In this document: piece by piece, positions 48,754 through 58,180 of the stretch
Layout: each line of letters opens with the position of its first letter
How positions within the stretch are numbered: the stretch's first letter is position 1
Source of the DNA: Staphylococcus sp. GSSP0090
Lineage (GTDB): Bacteria; Bacillota; Bacilli; Staphylococcales; Staphylococcaceae
DNA length: 64,000 nucleotides
Direction of reading: 5' to 3'
Assembly: GCF_013391405.1 (NCBI RefSeq)
Contig: NZ_JACBFD010000002.1
Span: forward strand, 44,839 to 108,838
The notes under the pieces: model-generated
Seen by the model: only the letters and a program-made list of their open reading frames with translations
The model's database searches: none
Told to the model about the DNA's origin: nothing
Translations under genes and position numbers: made by a program

Positions 48754-49185
48754 CTATTCCTCCATATTAATAATTTGTTCATGGATCTTTTGAATGACTT
48801 GAATTGCATAATTAAGTTCATCATCTGACAACCCGGTATTTTCAATTATTTTATCCTGGATATCACATATCCGTGAATTGATGGCATCATAGAGTTGTTG
48901 TCCTTTATCGGAAAAAGATAATAACTTTTCTCTTTTATCTTCTCCAGGTTCAATCAGAAGCAATGATTTATCAGAGAGTACTTTTAAAATTTTTCTTGTA
49001 GTTGGCTTTTCAATTGCTCGACGTTTTGAAATCTGAACGAGTGTTGTCGGTGCATTTTGTGCAATATCTTTTAACACCAACCATTGTGCAGGATAAACAT
49101 CAAATTCCTCAAATACCGGTTGGAAAAATTTAGTGTAAGGTCTATAGATAGCAGTTAGATGATTGAATATACTTTGTGATTCCAT
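48754..49185 (-). CDS. MarR-family regulator of the MFS gene
   Basis: A 143-residue winged-helix regulator. The recognition region TTLVQISKRRAIEKPTTRKI lies near residues 47-66 and the wing EPGEDKREKLLSFSDKG near 79-95. The gene lies directly upstream of the exporter, with the exporter's ribosome-binding site in its last codons. A perfect 17-bp palindrome (49201-49217) just upstream of its own ribosome-binding site is the likely operator, so autoregulation is expected. Confidence 0.85.
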   Translation of the reverse strand: MESQSIFNHLTAIYRPYTKFFQPVFEEFDVYPAQWLVLKDIAQNAPTTLVQISKRRAIEKPTTRKILKVLSDKSLLLIEPGEDKREKLLSFSDKGQQLYDAINSRICDIQDKIIENTGLSDDELNYAIQVIQKIHEQIINMEE

Positions 49186-49200
49186 AAGATCCTCCTTGAT

Positions 49201-49217
49201 AGTTAGCTAAGCTAACT
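49201..49217. promoter_or_regulatory. Palindromic operator for the MarR-type regulator
   Basis: AGTTAGCTAAGCTAACT is a perfect inverted repeat around a central A, 16 bp before the regulator start. Its symmetry and position suit a MarR dimer. Binding is inferred. Confidence 0.65.
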
Positions 49218-49570
49218 TGTTTAACAACAAACAATATTTTAAACCTTTTACAACGATAAATCAATAGTGTTTTTTTAAAATATCAGGGTATAAGTTGGTT
49301 TGATATTAAACGAAGGATTAACTGCGTATAAAATAATCATCGTTTAAATAGTAGTTTCAGCGTAAGTAGACTGACAAAATTTTAAAATTATTAGATGTCA
49401 CTCGAAATGATGATTGAGTCCATATATAAATTGAGGAGTGGTGATAAGAACGAACAGTATGACTAGGTGAATTTGATTTAAAAATTATTTGTGTTGATGT
49501 GTTATCAGAAGTAAAGTCGTATGCAATTTGTTATGATGAAGTTAAAGGTAAGCGTAGGGGAGAGAAATGA
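49218..49570. other. Intergenic region, no gene seen
   Basis: About 350 bases between the divergent MarR-type and VOC genes. It contains both promoters; I see no reading frame with a ribosome-binding site, and no riboswitch. Confidence 0.4.
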
Positions 49571-50332
49571 ATGCAATATTTGAAATTAGATCATATCATC
49601 CATTATATTCACCAGTTAGAGAACTTTAAATTTCCTGGTCATTTATTAACTTTAAATCAGGGAGGACAACATGAACGGTTTGGTACATTTAATAGGTTAG
49701 CTTATTTAAATAATGCCTATGTAGAACTCTTGGATGTTTACAAGCCAGATGTCTTGCAAAAAATAGTGAAATCAGAAGAAGGTCGTGTATCATTTCCATC
49801 AAAAATTGTACAAGATCATTATAGTCAAGGAATGAAAACATTAGCGTTAAGTACAGATAACATTGAGCAACTTAAAGAAGATTTAGAAGGAAAAGGGATA
49901 GATGTCATTGGCCCTATCGATATGCATAGAGAGAATATCAAAGGTGATAAAACATCCTGGAAATTATTATATATTGCAGATCCAGACTACAGAGTGAAAC
50001 CGCCGTTCTTTATACAGTGGGATGAAGATGAACGTAAAAGAAATGAAAAACTAGACGCACTACGTCAAAAAGAATTTACGATTAAAACCATTCATTTGCA
50101 TAGTACGGAACGTGCACATACAGTAAAAAAATGGCAACAATGGTTTGATATGGACATCGTAAGTGATGATGAAAATACCACAATACTTCAATTGAAACAG
50201 GATCAGTTGCTATTTAAAATAACTGACGGGACTGATTCAGGATATAAATCAGTAACAATCAAAGACAGTAAAACGACATCTCCGTATACATTAATTATAA
50301 GAGGATTAAGATATATATTCGAGGCAGATTAA
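49571..50332 (+). CDS. Glyoxalase-like (VOC) domain protein
   Basis: A 253-residue protein. The N-terminal half is a glyoxalase-like domain with LDHIIHYIHQLENFKFPG and ERFGTFNRLAYLNNAYVELL; the His near residue 7 and Glu near 56 are plausible metal ligands. The second half repeats a similar fold. This group (Glyoxalase_3-like) has no single known substrate. AGGGGAG precedes the ATG. Its 3' end overlaps by 4 bp with the convergent small membrane protein gene. Confidence 0.75.
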   Translation: MQYLKLDHIIHYIHQLENFKFPGHLLTLNQGGQHERFGTFNRLAYLNNAYVELLDVYKPDVLQKIVKSEEGRVSFPSKIVQDHYSQGMKTLALSTDNIEQLKEDLEGKGIDVIGPIDMHRENIKGDKTSWKLLYIADPDYRVKPPFFIQWDEDERKRNEKLDALRQKEFTIKTIHLHSTERAHTVKKWQQWFDMDIVSDDENTTILQLKQDQLLFKITDGTDSGYKSVTIKDSKTTSPYTLIIRGLRYIFEAD

Positions 50333-50580
50333 TAAATATAAACATAAGCACTGTGAGCGATAATGAATATGTGTATCAATGAAATAATAAGTGTTAAAAT
50401 AGTTAAATAAGTGGATAACTTATTAGAACGTAATAACAGCAAGTAAACAGAAACGACAAAAGTCAACGCTGCTAGAATAATTCTTAAACTTAAATATGAA
50501 ATTGTCAGTGGTTCAATAAAAGCTTGAATCACAAAAACTAAATTAATAATTAAAAATAATCCAATAATAATACTTCGCAT
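50329..50580 (-). CDS. Small membrane protein, 83 aa
   Basis: I do not recognise a family. The 83-residue protein has about three hydrophobic helices (residues 3-20, 28-50 and 56-78) with a short basic turn (RSNKLS), so it is an integral membrane protein. GAGGT precedes the ATG at proper distance. It converges with the VOC gene and overlaps it by 4 bp. No function can be given. Confidence 0.6.
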   Translation of the reverse strand: MRSIIIGLFLIINLVFVIQAFIEPLTISYLSLRIILAALTFVVSVYLLLLRSNKLSTYLTILTLIISLIHIFIIAHSAYVYIY

Positions 50581-50700
50581 ATTAATACCTCATTTCTGAA
50601 TTAATTATAGTATACCAAATGAGTGAATGCTATGTGAAAGTTTGCTAAAAGCATTGTATAATACCAAAGTATTGAATTGATAAAGGAGACATCAGTTTTT

Positions 50701-51948
50701 ATGGAAAAAATGAATATTACAGATCAAGCACATGATGCATTTGTAAAAGCACATCCACAAGGGGATTTATTACAATTAACAAAGTGGGCAGAAACTAAAA
50801 CACTAACTGGATGGTATTCAAGACGTATTGCAGTTGGAGAAGATGGTGAGATTGTAGGGGTAGCACAACTTTTATTTAAAAAAGTACCTAAGCTACCGTA
50901 TACACTGTGCTATATCTCAAGAGGATTTGTAACAGACTATAGTAATAAATTAGCATTAGAAACCTTACTAGAAGCTGCGATGCAAATTGCTAAAGAAGAA
51001 AAAGCATATGCTATTAAAATTGATCCAGATGTTGAAGTAGATAAAGGTGCAGACGCTTTGTCTAATTTAAGAGCGCTAGGGTTTAAACATAAAGGCTTTA
51101 AAGAAGGCTTATCTAAGGATTATATACAACCAAGAATGACGATGATTACACCAATAGAAAAAACGGATGAAGCACTTATTCAAAGTTTTGAACGCAGAAA
51201 TCGCTCAAAAGTGAGATTAGCATTGAAACGTGGTACTACCGTTGAACGATCAAATAGAGAAGGTTTGAAAACTTTTGCTAATTTAATGCAAATAACAGGC
51301 GAAAGAGATGGTTTCTTAACAAGAGATATTAGTTATTTTGAAAATATATATGACGCGTTAAATCCCGATGGAGATGCTGAACTATTTTTAGTGAAATTAG
51401 AACCTAAACCTGTTTTAGAAGATTTAAGACAAGAGTTAAATGAGCTAGAAGATGAAAAATCAAAACTTGCTGATAAAAAACAAGATAAGAAGACACTTAA
51501 TAAAATAAATGATGCTGAAAATAAAATAGCTAAAACACAGGAACTTATTGATGAAATGCTTACTTTAGAATCTACGCATCCAGAAGGTATTTATTTATCA
51601 GGGGCTTTATTAATGTTCGCTGGTAAAAAATCTTATTACTTATATGGTGCTTCATCAAATGAATATCGTAACTTCTTGCCAAATCACCATATGCAGTTTG
51701 CTATGATGCAATATGCTAGAGAACATGGTGCAACTTCATACGACTTTGGTGGAACTGACAATAATCCTGATAAAGATTCAGATCATTATGGTTTATGGAC
51801 ATTTAAGAAGGTTTGGGGCACGTATTTAAGTGAAAAAATTGGTGAATTCGACTATGTTTTAAATACACCTTTATATCAAATTATTGAAAATATTAAACCC
51901 AAAGTTACAAAAGCTAAAATTAAATTGTCTCGAAAATTAAAAAAATAA
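50701..51948 (+). CDS. femX: FemX (FmhB), lipid II glycyltransferase
   Basis: A 415-residue FemABX protein. Sequence blocks such as DLLQLTKWAETK, CYISRGFVTDYSNK, FERRNRSKVRLALKRGTTVERS and YDFGGTDNNPDKDSDHYGLW agree with S. aureus FmhB, which adds the first glycine of the pentaglycine bridge to lipid II using glycyl-tRNA and is essential. A coiled-coil helical arm lies near residues 245-290 (ELNELEDEKSK...), as in FemA. The start MEKMNIT is chosen because AAAGGAGA stands about 10 nt upstream. A terminator follows. Confidence 0.93.
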   Translation: MEKMNITDQAHDAFVKAHPQGDLLQLTKWAETKTLTGWYSRRIAVGEDGEIVGVAQLLFKKVPKLPYTLCYISRGFVTDYSNKLALETLLEAAMQIAKEEKAYAIKIDPDVEVDKGADALSNLRALGFKHKGFKEGLSKDYIQPRMTMITPIEKTDEALIQSFERRNRSKVRLALKRGTTVERSNREGLKTFANLMQITGERDGFLTRDISYFENIYDALNPDGDAELFLVKLEPKPVLEDLRQELNELEDEKSKLADKKQDKKTLNKINDAENKIAKTQELIDEMLTLESTHPEGIYLSGALLMFAGKKSYYLYGASSNEYRNFLPNHHMQFAMMQYAREHGATSYDFGGTDNNPDKDSDHYGLWTFKKVWGTYLSEKIGEFDYVLNTPLYQIIENIKPKVTKAKIKLSRKLKK

Positions 51949-51969
51949 ATTATTTTAGAATGAATAGAC

Positions 51970-52024
51970 GCGTGTTATATAGAGTTAGAATACAATGATT
52001 CAACTTTATAACACGCATTTTTTT
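51970..52024 (+). terminator. Terminator of femX
   Basis: GCGTGTTATA...TATAACACGC with a T run. Confidence 0.85.
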
Positions 52025-52186
52025 ATGATTACTATGAATTGGTATACATATAAAGATAGCGATATTTAAAAATACAATATTAAATGATATGACTAATTGT
52101 CTGTAATTTATAAATACCATATTTTTCGCACCATACTTGTGGTAAATTAGAAATGTTAAAGGGCTATGTGAGAGGAGATAAATTGT

Positions 52187-55100
52187 ATGATAAAAAAATT
52201 ATTGCAGTTTTCATTAGGAAACAAATTCGCAATATTTCTAATGGTTTTGCTCGTTATACTAGGTGGTGTTTATGCTAGTTCTAAAATGAAATTAGAATTA
52301 TTACCTGATGTTGAACCACCAATGATTACCGTGCAAACAACCATGCCAGGCGCTACACCAGAAACTGTAAAAGAAGATGTGAGTGACAAAATTGATGATC
52401 AAATTAGATCAATGGCAGGTGTTAAGAATGTAAATGCCCAGTCAATACAGAATGCATCAATGGTTAGTGTTGAATATAATGAAGGCACAGATTTAGATAA
52501 AGCTGAAAATGATCTTAAAAAAGAATTAGATAAAATAAAGTTTGATGAAAGTGTTGAAGAACCAGAATTAACACGAAGTTCTATGGATGCTTTTCCGATT
52601 GTTGCTTATTCATTTATGATAAATGATAATGATTTAAAAGATACTACTCGAAAAATTAATAATCAATTATTACCAAAACTTCAAACGATTGATGGTGTCC
52701 AAAATGCGCAACTTAATGGACAAACTTCACGTGAAGTTTCTATAAAATTTGACCAAGATCAATTAGAAAAGAGTGGTTTAACTAAAGAGAGTGTTCAACA
52801 GTATTTGAAAAGTGCTACAAGTGAAACCCCATTAGGCTTGTTCCAATTCAATGATACAGAGAAATCAGTCGTTATTGATGGTCAATTCACATCCGTGAGT
52901 GCACTTGAAAACCTCGATATTCCACTAACTGCAGCAGGAGCAGGTGCAAGTGGTGGTCAATCACAAGATGGTGAAGCAACATCAAGTCAGGGAAATGCGC
53001 AACAAGGCGCTAATGCTCAATCTGCAGATGCAGCTTCCAATAGCCAAGCAACTGGCTCAGAGATTCCTTCGGTGAAATTGAAGGATATTGCACAGGTATC
53101 AGCAGGTGATGAGAGAGCATCCATATCTAAAACAAATGGTAAAGATGCAGTTAATGTTCAAATCACTAAAGCGCAAGATGCCAATACAGTTCAAGTGGCT
53201 AAAGATACTAAAAAGGAAATTGATCAATTTGTAAAAGATAACCCTAAAATGGTTGCTACAAAAGTGATGGATACAGCTAAACCGATTGAAGATGCATTGT
53301 ATACGATGATAGAAAAAGCTGCACTTGGTACAATCGTAGCAATTATCGTAATCCTGCTATTTTTAAGAAATATTAGAACAACCGCTATTGCGATTGTTTC
53401 TATACCAATGTCCATTTTAATTGCTATGGTTGCATTAAAATTATCAGATGTATCACTGAATATCTTAACGTTGGGTGCGCTAACAGTAGCCATTGGGCGT
53501 GTTATCGATGATTCTATTGTTGTTGTAGAAAATATTTACAGACGATTATCAGATAGAAAAGAATCGCTTAAAGGTGATCAGCTCATAGTGAGTGCGACAA
53601 GTGAAGTATTTAAACCGATTATGTCGTCAACCATCGTAACGATTATTGTGTTCTTACCATTGGCATTTGTGAGCGGTTCTGTAGGCGAAATGTTTAGACC
53701 GTTTGCTTTAGCCATCGCTTTCAGTTTATTGGCTTCCTTGCTTGTGTCTATTACGATCGTTCCTGCACTAAGTGCTACTTTCTTTAAAAAGGGCGTAAAA
53801 GCGCATAAACAAGAAACATCATTAGGGTTTATTGGTAGCAAGTATAAATCCGTTTTAAACTGGTCATTAAATCATAAATGGATAGTCATGATTATCAGTA
53901 CGATTATTTTAATTGCAAGTATTGGACTTGGTGCTGCTAAACTAGGGACTAGCTTTATTTCTACTGGTGAAGATAAATATATGGCATTAACTTATACGCC
54001 TAAACCGGGAGAAACACAAAAAGGGGTCCTATCACATGCAGAACAAGTTCAAAAATATTTAAATAGTAAAGATAAAGTGCGTACAGTTCAATACTCGGTG
54101 GGTGGCCCTACACCAAATGATCCGAGTGGTAACTCTAATAGTATGGCAATTATGGTAGAGTACGATTCAAATACGCCTAATTTTGATAAAGAACCGGATA
54201 AAGTATTACAACATATTGAAAAGTACAAACATCCAGGTGATTGGTCAAATCAAGATATGGGTACTGGCGGTAGTAATAATGCTTTAGAAATTACTGTTAG
54301 TGGACCTTCTTTAGCATCAATAAAAGGTACAGTGAAGAACGTCGAAGATAAGATAAAAGATGTTAGTGGAACTGCAAATGTTAAGTCAGATTTAACTCAA
54401 ACCTATGATCAATATAATATTAAAATAGATCAGAATAAGGCAGCAAGTTATGGATTATCTGCGTCACAGCTAGCAATGACCTTGAACCAGAATACACCTG
54501 AGGAAAGCGTGACAACTGTTAAAGAAAAAGGTAAATCTATAGATGTGAAAATTAAAGAAGATAAGCAAACAGATTGGTCAAAAGAGAAGCTAGAAAATAC
54601 AGAGTTGCAATCGCCTACAGGCCAGTCTGTTGAATTAAGTGATATTGCTACATTAGAAGAAACAACAACACCAAATAAAATTGAAACGAAGGCTGGAGAT
54701 GAAATTGCAACAGTTTCAGCTAAAATTACAAATGATGACGTTGGTGGTACATCACAAAAAATAATGTCTAAAGTAAACAATATTGATACACCAAGCAATG
54801 TGAAAATTAATGTTGGTGGTGCCAATGAAGATATTGGCAATGCAATAACACAATTAGCGATGGCAATGTTAGCAGCCATTATTATTGTATATTTAGTGCT
54901 TGTCTTAACATTTAAAGGTGCACTCGCACCATTTACAATTCTATTCTCATTACCTTACACAGTTATAGGTGTCGTAGTTGCATTGGTTGTTACTGGAGAA
55001 ACGATTTCGGTACCAAGTATGATTGGTATGCTCATGCTTATTGGTATCGTGGTAACGAATGCCATTGTATTAGTTGATAGAGTGATTAATAAGGAAAAAC

Positions 55101-55369
55101 AAGGACTTGAAATGAAAGAAGCTTTATTAGAAGCAGGTGGCACACGTATTAGACCAATCCTTATGACTGCACTTGCAACAATCGGTGCACTTGCGCCAAT
55201 GTTATTCGGTGAGGACAGTTCCATTATTATTTCAAAAGGTATGGCGGCAACAGTTGTAGGTGGTTTGATTTCATCTACATTACTAACACTGATTGTTGTT
55301 CCAGTGATCTATGAAATATTGTTCACACTTAAAGGAAAACTACTTGGTAGAAAAAAGCAAAATAAATAA
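52187..55369 (+). CDS. RND-family transporter (AcrB-like)
   Basis: A 1060-residue twelve-helix exporter of the AcrB/HAE group. The first helix (FAIFLMVLLVILGGVYASS), the DDSIVVVENIYR motif after helix 3-4 (near residue 442, acidic pair for proton relay) and the second-half repeat with TLIVVPVIYEILF are visible. No membrane-fusion or outer-membrane partner is present, as expected in a Gram-positive. A low-complexity Gly/Ser/Gln/Ala insert occupies about residues 246-292. S. aureus has the same gene next to femX; its substrate is not well defined. AGAGGAGAT precedes the ATG. Confidence 0.85.
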   Translation: MIKKLLQFSLGNKFAIFLMVLLVILGGVYASSKMKLELLPDVEPPMITVQTTMPGATPETVKEDVSDKIDDQIRSMAGVKNVNAQSIQNASMVSVEYNEGTDLDKAENDLKKELDKIKFDESVEEPELTRSSMDAFPIVAYSFMINDNDLKDTTRKINNQLLPKLQTIDGVQNAQLNGQTSREVSIKFDQDQLEKSGLTKESVQQYLKSATSETPLGLFQFNDTEKSVVIDGQFTSVSALENLDIPLTAAGAGASGGQSQDGEATSSQGNAQQGANAQSADAASNSQATGSEIPSVKLKDIAQVSAGDERASISKTNGKDAVNVQITKAQDANTVQVAKDTKKEIDQFVKDNPKMVATKVMDTAKPIEDALYTMIEKAALGTIVAIIVILLFLRNIRTTAIAIVSIPMSILIAMVALKLSDVSLNILTLGALTVAIGRVIDDSIVVVENIYRRLSDRKESLKGDQLIVSATSEVFKPIMSSTIVTIIVFLPLAFVSGSVGEMFRPFALAIAFSLLASLLVSITIVPALSATFFKKGVKAHKQETSLGFIGSKYKSVLNWSLNHKWIVMIISTIILIASIGLGAAKLGTSFISTGEDKYMALTYTPKPGETQKGVLSHAEQVQKYLNSKDKVRTVQYSVGGPTPNDPSGNSNSMAIMVEYDSNTPNFDKEPDKVLQHIEKYKHPGDWSNQDMGTGGSNNALEITVSGPSLASIKGTVKNVEDKIKDVSGTANVKSDLTQTYDQYNIKIDQNKAASYGLSASQLAMTLNQNTPEESVTTVKEKGKSIDVKIKEDKQTDWSKEKLENTELQSPTGQSVELSDIATLEETTTPNKIETKAGDEIATVSAKITNDDVGGTSQKIMSKVNNIDTPSNVKINVGGANEDIGNAITQLAMAMLAAIIIVYLVLVLTFKGALAPFTILFSLPYTVIGVVVALVVTGETISVPSMIGMLMLIGIVVTNAIVLVDRVINKEKQGLEMKEALLEAGGTRIRPILMTALATIGALAPMLFGEDSSIIISKGMAATVVGGLISSTLLTLIVVPVIYEILFTLKGKLLGRKKQNK

Positions 55370-55372
55370 ATT

Positions 55373-55417
55373 AAAGCGCATTAACAACTGTATATTGTTG
55401 TTAATGCGCTTTTTTTA
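55373..55417 (+). terminator. Terminator of the RND gene
   Basis: AAAGCGCATTAACAAC...GTTGTTAATGCGCTTT followed by T residues. Confidence 0.9.
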
Positions 55418-55463
55418 ATAAGCACCGTGTAGCTAACATATGCTTGCTTTTCAGTATTACCGA

Positions 55464-55781
55464 TTAATATAACACTAATGTTAAAATAGCATAGATAATG
55501 AATAAAATAATACTGATTATATTTAAGATTTGAACTGCTTTTTGGTCTTTCTTACTATGTTTAAAGGCAGTGATTTCAACATTACCAACTAATAATAATA
55601 ATATGACGAATACCCACCAATTAATTGCTGGGAATGATAATGTAGTAATTGCAACAACAAATAATAAGAGCAAAGCCATTATAATGCGCAATATACGCGT
55701 GATAATCGTATCCATTCTAAATATGCTTATGTAACTCACGATTAGATAAAGTACTGGTAAAAAGATTAGATATAGTTGCAT
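55464..55781 (-). CDS. Small membrane protein, 105 aa
   Basis: I do not recognise a family. The 105-residue protein has four hydrophobic segments (about 2-20, 30-48, 54-68 and 84-105) with a polar loop KHSKKDQK near 75. AAAGGATG precedes the ATG. It follows the 58-codon gene on the same strand, about 65 nt downstream, so they may be co-transcribed. No function can be given. Confidence 0.6.
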   Translation of the reverse strand: MQLYLIFLPVLYLIVSYISIFRMDTIITRILRIIMALLLLFVVAITTLSFPAINWWVFVILLLLVGNVEITAFKHSKKDQKAVQILNIISIILFIIYAILTLVLY

Positions 55782-55845
55782 ATGGTTACATCCTTTCTAT
55801 GTTCGCCCTTAATCTTAGCATGTAAAAATGATATTTACTAGGATG

Positions 55846-56022
55846 TTATTTGTGTTCTTTTTGACTAATTTCTGAACGCACAGATGCAATTTCTTTTTCT
55901 ATTTCTTCAAGTTGCTTTACTAATGGGTCGACGGATTGATTAACAGATTCTCTTTTTTCTAAGTCACCCTGTAATCGAACATAATCATATTTTAGTTCAG
56001 CTAATTTTTCATTCAAATCCAT
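55846..56022 (-). CDS. Small coiled-coil protein, 58 aa
   Basis: A short gene encoding 58 residues, starting MDLNEKLAELKYDYVRLQGD and ending in a Glu/Lys/Gln-rich helix (KQLEEIEKEIASVRSEISQK). Heptad-like spacing of hydrophobic residues predicts a coiled coil. A ribosome-binding site GGAG lies 9 nt before the ATG, and the composition is normal for the genome. I believe similar small proteins exist in other staphylococci, but no function is known to me. It precedes the 105-residue membrane protein gene. Confidence 0.7.
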   Translation of the reverse strand: MDLNEKLAELKYDYVRLQGDLEKRESVNQSVDPLVKQLEEIEKEIASVRSEISQKEHK

Positions 56023-56171
56023 TATCGCACTCTCCTTTGTGTGTAGAAAACGCCTACACCAGTTTGATTTGAATTATAACATGAAAGTGAAAGCTTCTAA
56101 AATAACCAATTTATATGTTAAGGTATGAAAATAGAATGAAAACGAAATAACATAGTGAAAGAAGGATTATT

Positions 56172-57080
56172 GTGACACAACAATTTATCATCATTATTTT
56201 ACTCATTGCATTAGGTTATACGCTGAAAAGAATCAATTACTTTAAAGCAAATGATAGTCAAGTACTGTCGACATTGGTACTCAACGTCACATTGCCTTCT
56301 TTAGTTATCGTCAATTTGAATGAAGCTAAATTGGATGTTTCGTTATCTATTTTACCTATTATGATGATTTTATATGGTGTAATTACAAAAGTAATCATCG
56401 TATGGTTCTTTATAAAATATGATAATCAAATTCGTGGCGCAACGGGTATGATGATGGCATCTTTAAATATTGGCTTATTTGCCTATCCACTCGTAGAGGC
56501 TATATGGCCTGAAACGGGCATGATTTATTTTGGTATGGCCGATATTGGCGGTGCAATCATTATGTTTGGTGTGACTTACTTTGTAGGTAGTTACTTTAGT
56601 AGTGGTGGGGACAGCTTTGATTTTAAATATTTAGGGAAAAACTTATTGAAGTCTGTACCCCTGATGACATATATCATTATGTTTATCTTAAATATGTTGA
56701 ATATTCATTTTCCAGCACCAGTCATTGATTTCTTTTCTGTATTATCAGGTGCAAATATGCCCTTATCAATGATACTTCTAGGTCTAATGTTGAATTTTAG
56801 TATCGATAAACGCTTTTTACCAATCGCTATTAAGTATTTAGCAGTTCATTATGGACTTGGTATCATTGCGGGTTTACTTGTCCACTTCTTCTTACCAGTG
56901 AATGATGAAATGATAAAAACAACATTACAAGTTGCATGGCTGTTACCAGTAGGTGTAGCGATTATACCTTATTCGATACAGTTTAAATATAAAACATTAC
57001 CTCTGGTAGGGATGGTTACTAATTTAACTATCGTGATTAGTATTATTATCTTGTACATTTATCAGATGTTATTTGTTTAA
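56172..57080 (+). CDS. AEC-family transporter
   Basis: A 302-residue membrane protein with ten helices. The AEC (auxin efflux carrier-like) features are the N-terminal FIIIILLIALGYTLKRINYF, VTLPSLVIVNLNEAKL with the conserved Pro near residue 42, ASLNIGLFAYPLVEA near 93 and GANMPLSMILLGLML near 195. Bacterial members move small organic acids such as malate. The start is GTG, after AGAAGGA. It is a single gene with a strong terminator. Confidence 0.82.
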   Translation: MTQQFIIIILLIALGYTLKRINYFKANDSQVLSTLVLNVTLPSLVIVNLNEAKLDVSLSILPIMMILYGVITKVIIVWFFIKYDNQIRGATGMMMASLNIGLFAYPLVEAIWPETGMIYFGMADIGGAIIMFGVTYFVGSYFSSGGDSFDFKYLGKNLLKSVPLMTYIIMFILNMLNIHFPAPVIDFFSVLSGANMPLSMILLGLMLNFSIDKRFLPIAIKYLAVHYGLGIIAGLLVHFFLPVNDEMIKTTLQVAWLLPVGVAIIPYSIQFKYKTLPLVGMVTNLTIVISIIILYIYQMLFV

Positions 57081-57107
57081 AATACTTTAAAATTGAATAA
57101 TAAAAAA

Positions 57108-57148
57108 GAAACACGATCAATTTAAAACGATAATTGATCGTGTTTTTT
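57108..57148 (+). terminator. Terminator of the AEC gene
   Basis: AAACACGATCAATT...AATTGATCGTGTTT followed by T residues. Confidence 0.9.
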
Positions 57149-57190
57149 TCTTAATAAGTGTTCATTTGTGTAATTGTGATATAGGTATAT

Positions 57191-57233
57191 AAAAAAGACA
57201 GAAAGTGTATGATAACATTCACTTTCTGTCTTT
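57191..57233 (-). terminator. Terminator of gdh
   Basis: AAAGACAGAAAGTG...CACTTTCTGTCTTT, with a T run in the minus-strand direction. Confidence 0.85.
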
Positions 57234-57248
57234 AGCTAGTAAGTGGCG

Positions 57249-58040
57249 TTAGCCTTTACCACCCATAAATGCAGGGTAGTTTGTCATACCACCATCAACG
57301 TATATCGTTGTACCATGTATATAGTCTGCTAAATCTGAAGCAAGGAATCTTGCAACATTAGCAACTTGTTGTGCGTCTCCAATAACTTTAGCAGGAATCA
57401 TTTCGAGTGTTTCTGCGCGTGTTTGTGGATCTGAGAATTTTTCTTTTGTATGTTCAGTTATGATAGCACCAGGAGAAATGTTGTTAATGCGAATGCCGTA
57501 TTGCGCATATTCCATTGACATTGTTTCCATCATTAATTTTAAACCGCCTTTACTTGCGGCATAATTGACATAATTTGGCCATGGAATTTTATCGTGAACA
57601 CTTGAAGTATTGATGATAACGCCCGGTTTATCTTCTTTTAAAAATTGATTGACAGCAGCTTTGGATCCTATGAATGCGCCTGTTAAATTAATATCAATTA
57701 CTTTTTGCCACTCATCTAAAGGCATTTCATGTGTAGGAATAGGTTTTTCAAAGCCAGCATTGTTGATCATAATATCTAAAGTACCAAATGTATCAATTGC
57801 AGTTTGGACTAGTTGATTAACATCTTCTTCTTTAGAGACATCAGCATAAGCTTTAACCGCTTTGCCACCTGCGTCTTCTATTATTTTTATAGATTCAGCT
57901 ACTGCATCTAAACTATTTTCTGAACGATAGTTAATAACAACATTTGCTTTTTCTTTACCAAATTGTTCGGCCATTGCTTTACCGATACCGCTACTACCAC
58001 CTGTAACCACAACGACTTTATTTTCTAAATCTTTAAACAT
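57249..58040 (-). CDS. gdh: Glucose 1-dehydrogenase (SDR family)
   Basis: A 263-residue short-chain dehydrogenase. The NAD(P) motif TGGSSGIGKAMA begins near residue 14, NNAG near 92, and the catalytic Ser-Tyr-Lys set is NTSSVHDKIPWPNYVNYAASKGG with Tyr near 160. Length and the SVH...IPWP segment match Bacillus glucose dehydrogenase, and the protein ends FMGGKG. It oxidises glucose to gluconolactone. The start MFKDLENK is supported by AAGGAGGC. It follows glcU, separated by a large inverted repeat. Confidence 0.88.
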   Translation of the reverse strand: MFKDLENKVVVVTGGSSGIGKAMAEQFGKEKANVVINYRSENSLDAVAESIKIIEDAGGKAVKAYADVSKEEDVNQLVQTAIDTFGTLDIMINNAGFEKPIPTHEMPLDEWQKVIDINLTGAFIGSKAAVNQFLKEDKPGVIINTSSVHDKIPWPNYVNYAASKGGLKLMMETMSMEYAQYGIRINNISPGAIITEHTKEKFSDPQTRAETLEMIPAKVIGDAQQVANVARFLASDLADYIHGTTIYVDGGMTNYPAFMGGKG

Positions 58041-58077
58041 ATATTGAAGCCTCCTTAAAGTTATTGCTATAAACAAA

Positions 58078-58151
58078 AAGTTTAGAACAGACGCGTTGTT
58101 AATTTGGAATAGTATAATTAACGATGAATGACATGTCTTTGTTCTAAACTT
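58078..58151 (-). repeat. Large inverted repeat between glcU and gdh
   Basis: Perfect 12-bp arms AAGTTTAGAACA (58078-58089) and TGTTCTAAACTT (58140-58151), extended by GTCT/AGAC with one bulge, plus an inner GTTAATT/AATTAAC pair. On the minus strand the hairpin ends in ACTTTTTG. It lies after the glcU stop (58181) and before gdh, so it could attenuate or process the bicistronic RNA. Confidence 0.7.
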
Positions 58152-58180
58152 AATGATGTGTAATATATATCAAATAACGA

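Noticed and set aside
54448..54879. Minus-strand frames inside the RND gene
   Set aside because: Shadows of a recognised long gene without start signals.
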